From assembly GCA_016713225.1 (NCBI GenBank), contig JADJPO010000009.1:1-25338 (forward strand): a DNA stretch of 25,338 bases. The letters run 5' to 3'. Below, piece after piece: positions 1 to 6,799 of this stretch. Position 1 is the first letter of the stretch; each line of letters begins with the position of its first letter. A model generated the notes under the pieces. The model was not told where the DNA came from. It did no database searches and saw only the letters and a program-made list of their open reading frames with translations. The position numbers and the translations under genes are program-made. This DNA is from Kineosporiaceae bacterium. GTDB lineage: Bacteria > Actinomycetota > Actinomycetes > Actinomycetales > Kineosporiaceae.

Positions 1-28
1 TGGTGTCGCCAGTGGGGGGAGGCGCCTC

Positions 29-457
29 GTGCCGCCTCGCCGGAAACTGGCCGCAGTCGAAGCGCCAGCCCGCACCATGCCCAACCTCAGGACCGCGGTC
101 GAGGCCACCATCGCTGAGATGTCCTGGCTGGAGCCGAGCGACTACGCCATGTGCGACGTCGCCCGGGCGATCGCTGACCAGATCGAGACCGCGGTCGAGT
201 TGCAGCAGGAGTACGTCGATCTCATTCGGCAGTGCGACGGCGACCCGGGACTGATCAAGCGCATCCAGAAGTTCGAGGCCGCAGCCAACGTTCAGAAGGC
301 AGTCGGCTGGCTCGGCGTGCAACTGCAAGGGGTCCTTCGGGATCTCGGTGGCGCGCCCGCATCGAGGAAGTCAATGCAGGTAACCGCGCCAACCGGCGCG
401 CGCTTGGCCGCCCTGCGGAATGGGCTGTCCAAGCCCACCGATTCACCGAGCACCTGA
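29..457 (+). CDS. Terminase small subunit (probable), 142 aa
   Basis: Probable DNA-recognition subunit of the packaging motor; it would bind the phage packaging site and recruit the large terminase. The protein is mostly helical and acidic in the middle (residues about 20-105), with a basic N-terminus (PPRRK) and a Ser/Pro-rich tail. I see no clear catalytic motif, as expected for this family. The call rests on size, on position two genes ahead of an unmistakable large terminase, and on general resemblance to actinophage small terminases. The start is GTG at 29, with a GGGGGAGG ribosome site at about 15-22. A later ATG at 77 is possible but has a poorer upstream site. Its stop codon lies in the loop of the first of three hairpins. 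Alternative: an unrelated small gene upstream of packaging. Confidence 0.62.
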   Translation: MPPRRKLAAVEAPARTMPNLRTAVEATIAEMSWLEPSDYAMCDVARAIADQIETAVELQQEYVDLIRQCDGDPGLIKRIQKFEAAANVQKAVGWLGVQLQGVLRDLGGAPASRKSMQVTAPTGARLAALRNGLSKPTDSPST

Positions 458-521
458 TCCGTGCTCGGGGGCGCATCGCGCCCGCAGCTCGCCCCGCTTC
501 GTGAGCGGCGGGGCGAGCTGC
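446..521 (+). other. Three abutting RNA hairpins after the small terminase
   Basis: Three perfect hairpins follow one another without a spare base. 446-453 pairs with 461-468 (8 bp, loop holding the upstream TGA stop). 469-474 pairs with 478-483 (6 bp, 3-nt loop). 484-497 pairs with 508-521 (14 bp, 10-nt loop). No T-run follows, so this is not a textbook intrinsic terminator. It could be an actinobacterial-style terminator or attenuator, an mRNA stability element, or part of the packaging-site architecture next to the terminase genes. The pairing is directly visible; the role is inference. Confidence 0.6.
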
Positions 522-551
522 AAGCTCACGGACGCTCACGGGAGAGTCTCG

Positions 552-1064
552 ATGTCCAAGTTCCTCGATCTGACCGGGCACACCTTCGGTCGCCTCACCG
601 TCCTGAGCCTGGCTGACCGCAAGAACGGCCGAATCGCATGGACCTGCACATGCACCTGCGGCGCGACGGTCTCCGTCCAGGCCAACAATCTGCGGAGCGG
701 CAACAGCACGTCCTGCGGTTGCGCGAACAGGGAAGTGCACCGCGCGCGGATGGCCGAGCTCGGCAGGATGCCGAACAGGACCAAGCCGGACGACGAGATC
801 GGCTACACCGCCGCTCACGATCGGGTCCGCAAGGTGAACGGCTCGGCGTCGCTCCACTCGTGTGTTGACTGTGGGGTCAAAGCCCAGGACTGGAGTCTGA
901 AGGCCGGCGCAGAGAAGGCCCGCCCCGCAGGTGGGATCGGCACCGGCTCCAGGTGCCTCATCAGCCCCGACCCGACCGACTATGAGCCGCGCTGCAAGAA
1001 GTGCCACGCGGCACAGGACGGCCACGGCGGATGGGGCTGGAGACACGGCCGGCGGTCAGCGTGA
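552..1064 (+). CDS. HNH-type zinc-binding endonuclease-like protein, 170 aa
   Basis: Probable DNA-binding nuclease of the HNH/treble-clef type. The N-terminal part (residues 5-57) has the pattern LTGHTFGRLTVL, W-x-C-x-C-x-C-G, then S-C-G-C (C32, C34, C36, C55, C57). This module is common in homing-endonuclease-like phage proteins. The C-terminal part (85-156) has YTAAHDRVR, C104-x2-C107, DWS and C148-x2-C151-H152, a zinc-coordinating treble-clef arrangement. I could not assign the catalytic HNH histidines with certainty, so activity is not shown. The ATG at 552 has GGGAGAG just upstream; the reading frame is open further back, but the added residues do not look coding. It sits between the terminase subunits and overlaps the large terminase start, so it may be a homing insertion or a packaging cofactor. 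Confidence 0.72.
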   Translation: MSKFLDLTGHTFGRLTVLSLADRKNGRIAWTCTCTCGATVSVQANNLRSGNSTSCGCANREVHRARMAELGRMPNRTKPDDEIGYTAAHDRVRKVNGSASLHSCVDCGVKAQDWSLKAGAEKARPAGGIGTGSRCLISPDPTDYEPRCKKCHAAQDGHGGWGWRHGRRSA

Positions 1065-2548
1065 CCCTGCTCGGCAAGGTCACCCCGCGGCTGATGACGC
1101 CACCGGCTGTGACCGGCCCGCCAGGTCCGTGCATCTGCGGTGAGTGCGCCCTGACGCCGGCTACGTCGCTCGGCTTCTCGGTCATCGAGTTCGCCGAGAT
1201 GGTCGGCATGCCGTTGCTCGACTGGCAGAAGCTGCTCGTGGTCCACGGCATGGAACTGCTACCGAACGGCCTCCCCAGATTCCGCACCGTCCTCGCGTGC
1301 ATCGCGAGACAGTCGGGAAAAACGAGCCTGCTCAAGGTCGTAGCCGCGTGGTGGCTGATGGTTCAGCAGGTGCCGCTGGTGATGGGCCTTTCAACCAAGC
1401 TCGAAACGGCCGCCGAAGCATGGCGCGGTTGTCTCGAGCTACTGCGCTCCGATCCTGAACTGGCGCAACTCATTGCCGACGTCCGCAAGACGAACGGCCA
1501 GGAGTGCATCACCACGACCGACGGTTCCCGCTACAAGATCGCAGCGGCCAACGATGACGCCGGTCGAGGCCTGACGATCCACCGTCTGATCCTCGACGAG
1601 ATCAGGCAGCAGAAGACGTGGCATACCTGGTCGGCCGCGGTGAAGGCCATGACCGCCGTCGCCGACGCCCAGGCGTGGTGCATCTCGAACGCCGGGTCGG
1701 ATGACTCGGTGGTGCTCAACTCTCTTCGCGCGTCGGCGCTCTCACAGGAGCCGGACGCCGAGGATCCAATCGGACTGTTCGAGTGGTCGGCCCCGGACGG
1801 CTGTGCGATCGACGACCCAGAGGCGTGGGTCCAGGCGAATCCGAGCCTCGGCCTGATCGTCACCGAGGCTGCGATCCGCTCGGCGCTGGTCACCGACCCG
1901 GAGCCGGTATTCAGAGTTGAAGTGCTCTGTCAGCGCGTCCGTTCGATGAGCCCCGTCGTCGCGGCCGAGTCGTGGAACCGGTGCTTCGAGCCGGGCGACC
2001 TGGACTCGCTGCGGTCTCGGGTGGCGCTGTGCTTCGACGTCTCGCTCGACGGCCAGCACGCCACCCTCGTTGCGGCGGCAGTGCAGGACGACGGCCGGGT
2101 GCGCGTCGAGCCGGTCACCTCCTGGTCCGGGCCGACGTGCGTGACCGACCTCGAGCGGGACCTGCCCAGCGCGGTGGCACGGATCAAGCCGCGGGCGCTG
2201 GGCTGGCTGCCGTCGGGTCCGGCCGCTGCGGTTGCCGCGTCGATGGCGAAGCGGTTCGGCTGGCCACCCCGCGGGGTGAAGGTCGAAGAGATCCGCGGCG
2301 ACCTGCCGGCTGCGTGCATGGGGCTGGCGAAGGAGATCGAGGCGGGGACTCTGGTCCACTCCGCTGACCCGCTGCTCACGGCTCATGTAACGACGTCGGA
2401 ACGCAAGGCACAGGGCGACCGATGGGTGTTCACCCGCAAGGGCGCAGGCCATTGTGACGCTGCGTATTCGACTGCCGGGGCTGTTCACCTGGCCCGCCAT
2501 ATGCCCGCCAAGCGACGTGCTTCCGGCGTCATCGCCGTCCCCGCCTGA
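1061..2548 (+). CDS. terL: Terminase large subunit, 495 aa
   Basis: ATPase and nuclease that cuts and pumps phage DNA into the prohead. Walker A is IARQSGKTS (K87) and Walker B is LILDE (D179, E180), followed by a long conserved stretch with ISNAGSDDS, the usual coupling segment. The nuclease half opens at FDVSLD (D326, D330), where the first metal-binding aspartates are expected. The opening LLGKVTPRL and SLGFSVIEFAE are typical of actinophage large terminases, and the length is normal for the family. I chose GTG at 1061 because it overlaps the upstream stop as GTGA, a junction used repeatedly in this operon. ATG 1031 (505 aa) is the main alternative; GTG 1001 is less likely. Confidence 0.95.
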   Translation: MTLLGKVTPRLMTPPAVTGPPGPCICGECALTPATSLGFSVIEFAEMVGMPLLDWQKLLVVHGMELLPNGLPRFRTVLACIARQSGKTSLLKVVAAWWLMVQQVPLVMGLSTKLETAAEAWRGCLELLRSDPELAQLIADVRKTNGQECITTTDGSRYKIAAANDDAGRGLTIHRLILDEIRQQKTWHTWSAAVKAMTAVADAQAWCISNAGSDDSVVLNSLRASALSQEPDAEDPIGLFEWSAPDGCAIDDPEAWVQANPSLGLIVTEAAIRSALVTDPEPVFRVEVLCQRVRSMSPVVAAESWNRCFEPGDLDSLRSRVALCFDVSLDGQHATLVAAAVQDDGRVRVEPVTSWSGPTCVTDLERDLPSAVARIKPRALGWLPSGPAAAVAASMAKRFGWPPRGVKVEEIRGDLPAACMGLAKEIEAGTLVHSADPLLTAHVTTSERKAQGDRWVFTRKGAGHCDAAYSTAGAVHLARHMPAKRRASGVIAVPA

Positions 2549-2578
2549 CCACCCAACGACCCCGAGAGGCGGTGACGC

Positions 2579-5566
2579 ATGGCCGGTTTCTGGCACCGCA
2601 CCGCCGTCTACTGGGGTCTGAGCGAGCCGCGCGAGGAGATGTCCGACGCGCCCGCCGAGGAGTTCTCGGCGTCCCCGGTCGATGCGCATATCGCTGCCCA
2701 GGTGGCGGCGGTGCAGTCCGGGCCTGCGGCGTACAGCGCGCCGGTGACGCGAGAGTTCGCGCTCAACGTCCCGGCGGTGTTGCGTGGCCGGAACATCATC
2801 TGTGCGATCGCGACGCTGCCGCTGCAGCACTACCTGGCGGCCGAGAACAAGGTCGTGCGCTCGCCACTGCTGGAGCAGATCGACCCGGATGTCACGAACC
2901 TGGTGACGCTGGCGCAGACGGTCGAAGATCTGATCTTCGACGCGCTGTCGTGGTGGCAGGTGCTGGCGTTCGATGCGCAGGGGTTCCCCGTCTCGGCGCG
3001 TCACCTCGAGCCCGGCCGGGTGAGTCTGGACCCACCGCATGCCCGGGCTGCGCAGTCTCTGCCGTCCGGTGTGGACGTCCGCTCGGTGGTGTGGGTGGAC
3101 GGCAAGGCGGTGCCCAAGTCGTCGATGATCCGGTTCGACTCCCCGAACCCTCCACTTCTGGTGGCCGGCCGTCGGGCGATCCGGCGTGCTGCACTGCTGG
3201 ACACGACGGCGGCCATGTTCGCGGAGCACCCCCGCCCGCTGGAGTACTACACCCCGCAGGACGACGCTGATCCTGACCTGGACGAGGTCCGTCAGACGCT
3301 GCTCGATATCAAGATGGCGCGGCAGACCGGGGCCATCGCCTACATCGGTGCGGGGCTGGAGCGGCACGAGGCCGGTTCTACGTCGCCGGCTGACCTGCAG
3401 CTGGTGCAGCTGCAGGCCCGCGCCAGCCTCGACATCGCGAACGCTCTGGGTCTGGACCCCGAGGATCTGGGCGTCAGCACGACGTCGCGCAGCTACGCCA
3501 ACATCACCGACCGTAGGCGCGACCGGATCAACGACACCTTGGCCCCGTACATGCTGGCCATCACCTCGCGGCTGTCGATGAACGACGTGACGCGCCGTGG
3601 GTACGCGGCCCGGTTCGACCTGTCGGACTACCTCAAGGCGGACCCGGCCACCCGCGCTTCGGTGCAGGCGATCTATCTGGACAAGGGCGTGGTCGACCCG
3701 GCCGAGGTCCGCGCCGACGAGGGGTTGCCGCCCCGCGAGATCGAGCCGCCGGCCGCCCTCGAGCCCCCGGCTGCGCCAGCCGAACCCCCCGCCGCTGCCG
3801 CGGCCAGTCGAAGGGACGTTATCCCGATGCACCGCGACCGCGACCTGCCCATCGCCGCCACGTTCAGCGCGGCCCTCGCGCCCGAGGCCGACCCCACCGC
3901 CGCGCCGGGACGGGTGACCTTCAACGTCCCTGCGGCCCGGGCCGGGTTCAAGGTCGACCTGGAGAAGCGGACCATCGTCGGCCTGGCCGTGCCCTACGGC
4001 GAGGTGACGAGCGACTGGCGCGCCATCCAGTTCCGGGCGGGGTCGATCGCGCGAATGGGTTCCCCTGAGCCGGTGCTGTTGTCGCACGACGGGATGCCGG
4101 TCGGTGTCGTGTCCTCGACGACCGACGCGGATGGCGGCATGTCGGCGTCGCTGCGGATCTCGAAGACATCAACCGGTGACGACGCCCTGGTCCTCGCTGA
4201 CGACGGCGCGATCACGGGCCTGTCGGTCGGCGTCGACGTGCACAAGTACGAGCTGGACACGGACACCGACGTCATGACCGTGACCGAGGCGACGCTCCGT
4301 GAGATCAGCCTCACCCCGTTCCCCGCGTTCGATTCGGCGCGGATCACCAAGGTCCAGATGACCCAGCAGCAGGAAGGAAGTCCCGCGATGAAGTGCACGA
4401 TCTGCGGCCACGAACACGCGGCGGGCACGCCGTGCACCGTCACGGCCTCTGTCACCACCCCGCAGGCCCCGGCGCCCGCCCCGGCCGAGCCGAGCACCAC
4501 GCAGGTGTTCACCGCCCCCCCGGTCAACGTCACGGTGCAGATGCCCGAGACCTTCGCCGCCGATGTGGCCACCGCCCTGGGCGAGGCCCGGGCGTTCGTC
4601 GACCCCGACCGCCGGCCGACCGGCGCCGCGTTCGTCAGTGAGCCCCTGCCGTACCGGTTCGGTGGCGCCCCCGCCGAGCATGACTTCTCCACCGACGTGT
4701 TCGCGGCTGCCCGCAGCCGTGACCCGGAGGCTCAGACCCGCCTCAACAAGTTCATGGAGGCATGGTCCAGCCAGGCGTTCGCGGTGGCGACCACCGACGT
4801 GGACGAGCTGAACCCGACCCGGCAGCGCCCGGATCTGTGGGTGGATCAGAAGGACTACGTGACCCCGATCTGGGACAGCGTCGTCAAGGGCACCATCCCC
4901 GACGCAACTCCGTTCGCGCTGCCGAAGTTCAACAGCGCCTCGGGCCTGGTCGCCGACCACACGCAGGGCAGCGAGCCCACCTACGGGTCGTACACCACGA
5001 CCGGGCAGACCATCACCCCGGCGCCGATCTCGGGCGGCGTGGAGATCAACCGCGAGGTCATGGATCAGGGCGGCAACCCGCAGATCAGCGTGATCCTGTG
5101 GAATCAGATCCAGCGGAACTACCGTGAGGCGCTGGAGTCGAAGATCGCTGCGACCCTGAACGGGTTGTCGGCGGGCCTGACCACCATCACCATCACGACC
5201 GCGGCGGCTGACTCGGCCCTGGTGTCGGCGGTGCGTTCGGCGTTCGGCGCCCTGCAGTTCGTCCGGGGCGGGTTCCGCTTCCGCGACCTCAAGGTGCAGG
5301 TGGACCTGTACACCGCGCTGCTCAACGCGAAGGACACCCAGAACCGGCCGTTCTTCGCTGCCCGCGGGCAGATGAACACGGACGGCTCGGCTGACTCGCT
5401 GTGGGCCGCCCTGGACGTCAACGGGCTCATGGCCGTCCCGGCGTGGGCGCTCGGCGCGACCAGCGCGAACAGCTCGAAGAGCTGGCTGTACGACCGCAAC
5501 GACGTGCACGGCTGGGCCACCCGCCGCAGCGCCTGGACTTCGAGTACCAGGTCAAGAGCGTCGTGA
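2579..5566 (+). CDS. Portal-protease-major capsid fusion, 995 aa (capsid end frameshifted)
   Basis: One uninterrupted frame carries three head proteins. Residues 1-416 are an HK97-type portal (REFALNVPAVLRGRNIICA, later ANALGLDPEDLGVS), ending in a Pro/Ala linker. Residues 417-603 are an HK97-type prohead protease (S78 family) with H503 in LLSHDGMP, S549 in GLSVGV and E575 in LREISLTPFPAFDS. Residues 604-995 are a major capsid protein (FSTDVFAAA, GQTITPAPISGGVEINREV). The ATG at 2579 follows GAGAGGCGG. In-frame ATG 3827 (after AAGGGA) and ATG 4388 (after AGGAAGGAA) could give separate protease and capsid chains. The last 14 residues are out of frame: the natural C-terminus continues at 5521-5643 in the -1 frame. 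Repaired, the whole would be 1021 aa and the capsid part 418 aa. Fusion of two of these parts is known in phages; I do not recall all three in one ORF as common. Confidence 0.93.
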   Translation: MAGFWHRTAVYWGLSEPREEMSDAPAEEFSASPVDAHIAAQVAAVQSGPAAYSAPVTREFALNVPAVLRGRNIICAIATLPLQHYLAAENKVVRSPLLEQIDPDVTNLVTLAQTVEDLIFDALSWWQVLAFDAQGFPVSARHLEPGRVSLDPPHARAAQSLPSGVDVRSVVWVDGKAVPKSSMIRFDSPNPPLLVAGRRAIRRAALLDTTAAMFAEHPRPLEYYTPQDDADPDLDEVRQTLLDIKMARQTGAIAYIGAGLERHEAGSTSPADLQLVQLQARASLDIANALGLDPEDLGVSTTSRSYANITDRRRDRINDTLAPYMLAITSRLSMNDVTRRGYAARFDLSDYLKADPATRASVQAIYLDKGVVDPAEVRADEGLPPREIEPPAALEPPAAPAEPPAAAAASRRDVIPMHRDRDLPIAATFSAALAPEADPTAAPGRVTFNVPAARAGFKVDLEKRTIVGLAVPYGEVTSDWRAIQFRAGSIARMGSPEPVLLSHDGMPVGVVSSTTDADGGMSASLRISKTSTGDDALVLADDGAITGLSVGVDVHKYELDTDTDVMTVTEATLREISLTPFPAFDSARITKVQMTQQQEGSPAMKCTICGHEHAAGTPCTVTASVTTPQAPAPAPAEPSTTQVFTAPPVNVTVQMPETFAADVATALGEARAFVDPDRRPTGAAFVSEPLPYRFGGAPAEHDFSTDVFAAARSRDPEAQTRLNKFMEAWSSQAFAVATTDVDELNPTRQRPDLWVDQKDYVTPIWDSVVKGTIPDATPFALPKFNSASGLVADHTQGSEPTYGSYTTTGQTITPAPISGGVEINREVMDQGGNPQISVILWNQIQRNYREALESKIAATLNGLSAGLTTITITTAAADSALVSAVRSAFGALQFVRGGFRFRDLKVQVDLYTALLNAKDTQNRPFFAARGQMNTDGSADSLWAALDVNGLMAVPAWALGATSANSSKSWLYDRNDVHGWATRRSAWTSSTRSRAS
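3811..3829 (+). promoter_or_regulatory. Internal ribosome-binding site and in-frame ATG for the protease part
   Basis: AAGGGA at 3811-3816 lies 10 bases before ATG 3827, in frame with the fusion ORF. The start falls exactly where the Pro/Ala linker ends and the protease region begins (residue 417). The spacing is slightly long, so initiation here is plausible but not certain. Confidence 0.45.
4371..4390 (+). promoter_or_regulatory. Internal ribosome-binding site and in-frame ATG for the capsid part
   Basis: AGGAAGGAAG at 4371-4380 lies 7 bases before ATG 4388, in frame with the fusion ORF. This is a near-ideal Shine-Dalgarno arrangement. The resulting chain starts MKCTICGHEH and would be the free major capsid protein. 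The site suggests that much capsid protein is made by internal initiation, whatever happens to the fusion. Confidence 0.65.
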
Positions 5567-5643
5567 TGGGCGTCTGGGGCTACCAGGCGACCGCAGTCAC
5601 CGACATCACCGGGGTTCGGGCCGTCGCGTACGACCCGGCCTGA
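5521..5643 (+). pseudogene. Out-of-frame C-terminus of the major capsid protein
   Basis: Read in the frame starting at 5521, this gives PPQRLDFEYQVKSV followed by GVWGYQATAV and ends VAYDPA-stop. It is the typical last strand and tail of an HK97-fold capsid and continues the capsid sequence that breaks off at HGWAT in the main frame. The break is at the C-run 5520-5522: one more C would join the frames. No X-XXY-YYZ slippery heptamer is present, so a base lost in sequencing or a true mutation is more likely than programmed shifting. 40 codons. Confidence 0.8.
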
Positions 5644-5660
5644 CCCTCGCCCCCTGACCT

Positions 5661-5701
5661 GATCCGGGTGGCCCGGGCTCATCCCCTGGGCCACCCGGAT
5701 C
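5661..5701 (+). terminator. Strong hairpin after the capsid gene
   Basis: Arms 5661-5674 and 5688-5701 pair over 14 bp without mismatch around a 13-nt loop, and the loop can pair further through GGG/CCC. A short pyrimidine-rich stretch (TTCTCTCGTCTC) follows about 10 bases later. The position directly after the abundantly needed capsid gene suggests a partial terminator or a 3'-end stabiliser that keeps capsid mRNA in excess over the downstream genes. Confidence 0.65.
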
Positions 5702-5741
5702 GGGCGCCGCCTTCTCTCGTCTCGCCCCGGAGGTTCCCGTC

Positions 5742-5921
5742 ATGGCCCGCAGCAACACCGTCGCCCAGCCCGTCGAGGAGTCCCCGGCCGGCATCTCGTC
5801 CGCCCCGGAGGTTCCCGCCGAGGCGCCCGCCCCGATCGACCTGTCGGGGTTCGATCCCGAGGCCCACGCGGCGAAGATCAGCGGCGGCTACACCGTCACC
5901 ACCGCGCCCGTCGAGTCCTGA
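5742..5921 (+). CDS. Small hypothetical head-region protein, 59 aa
   Basis: Function unknown. The protein is rich in Pro, Ala and Glu (PAGISSAPEVPAEAPAPI) and ends with a possibly folded stretch around LSGFDPEAHAAKISGGYT. ATG 5742 has an excellent CCGGAGG site at 5727-5733. It sits between capsid and fibre genes, where many phages carry small head accessory or cement proteins, but no recognisable fold is visible. The sequence around its ribosome site recurs inside the gene (17 identical bases at 5723-5739 and 5801-5817). Confidence 0.7.
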   Translation: MARSNTVAQPVEESPAGISSAPEVPAEAPAPIDLSGFDPEAHAAKISGGYTVTTAPVES

Positions 5922-5947
5922 TCCACCCCTGACGTCGAGGAGTCCCC

Positions 5948-6799
5948 GTGGCCTACCCTCCGAGCACCCTGCCGACGAATGCTGTCGACGGCGCATCGCC
6001 CACGGACACCACGCCGACCGCGGTGCTGACTGCGGACGAAGTGAACGCCACGAACAGCGCGATCAACGACGTGGTGTCCGAGCTGGGCGCGAACCCGTCG
6101 GGGACCGCGGTGACGGTCGGTGCTCGCCTGGACGACATCGAGGCCGATGTCACGGCGCTCGGCGCAGGGTCGATCCCGGACGGCAGCGTGTCGACGGCCA
6201 AGCTTGCCAACGGCGCCGTGACGGCCGCGAAGGTCGCCGCCGACGTGGCAACTCAGGCCGAGCTTGACGCCTTGGCGTCGGCGACAACGGCCGCTCTGGC
6301 GGGCAAGGCGAGTACCTCTCACGGTCATGTCGTCGCCGACACCACGGGCCTACAGGCCGCACTGGACGGCAAGGCTGCGACAGCCCATGCGCACTCGGCT
6401 GCCGACGTCACCACGGGCACCCTGCCCTTGGCGCGAGGCGGCACGGGCGGTACGGATGCCGCTACCGCGCGCACTGCGCTGGGGCTCGGGTCGGCGGCTG
6501 TCGTCAACGCCGGCACGGCCTCGGTGAGGTCCCGGTGTTGGGCGCGGGCGGGGTGCTGCCGATGGCTCGACTGGCCACGGGTACCCCGGATGGCAGCAAG
6601 TTCGTTCGGGATGATGGCGCGCTGGCCGTGCCCGCCGGTGGGTCGGTCGCTACCGGTCGCGGCAAGTACGGCGGCACGACCCTGCTGTCGAACATTGGGG
6701 GCCGCGCTACCGCGTACCGAATCGACGGGGTCGCCAACAACCGGGCACAATACGTCCCGTTCGTGGTTCCCTCGACGATCGTTATTGATCAGATGGTGA
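5948..6799 (+). CDS. Fibre protein, N-terminal part (frame broken at 6523)
   Basis: First part of a phage fibre. Residues 1-70 begin MAYPPSTLPTNAVDG, with a predicted helical stretch around VNATNSAINDVVSELG. Next come IPDGSVSTAKLANGAV and repeats of the type GLQAALDGKA and ARGGTGGTDAATARTALGLG, the usual trimeric shaft motifs of tail and side fibres. GTG 5948 follows GAGGAG at 5936-5941. Real coding ends near 6523: after VVNAGTAS the frame turns into a Cys/Trp/Arg-rich sequence unlike the rest, and the true continuation is the frame of the next entry. One extra G at 6523-6524 would join both into a protein of about 507 aa. The position directly after the capsid suggests a head fibre or capsid decoration rather than a tail fibre. 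Confidence 0.75.
   Translation: MAYPPSTLPTNAVDGASPTDTTPTAVLTADEVNATNSAINDVVSELGANPSGTAVTVGARLDDIEADVTALGAGSIPDGSVSTAKLANGAVTAAKVAADVATQAELDALASATTAALAGKASTSHGHVVADTTGLQAALDGKAATAHAHSAADVTTGTLPLARGGTGGTDAATARTALGLGSAAVVNAGTASVRSRCWARAGCCRWLDWPRVPRMAASSFGMMARWPCPPVGRSLPVAASTAARPCCRTLGAALPRTESTGSPTTGHNTSRSWFPRRSLLIRW

Noticed and set aside
2572..3270. Overlapping plus-strand open frame of 232 codons at the portal start
   Set aside because: Shadow of the portal in another frame. Arg/Gly/Cys-rich, with no domain.
1742..4087. Very long minus-strand open frame (781 codons)
   Set aside because: It is antisense to the large terminase and the portal and has an Arg/His/Gly-rich composition typical of shadow frames in high-GC DNA. 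It has no recognisable domain or ribosome site.
5516..5524. Programmed -1 frameshift at the capsid end
   Set aside because: The codons TGG GCC ACC CGC do not form an X-XXY-YYZ site, and only one product would be sensible. A missing C is simpler. The same holds for the fibre break at 6523.
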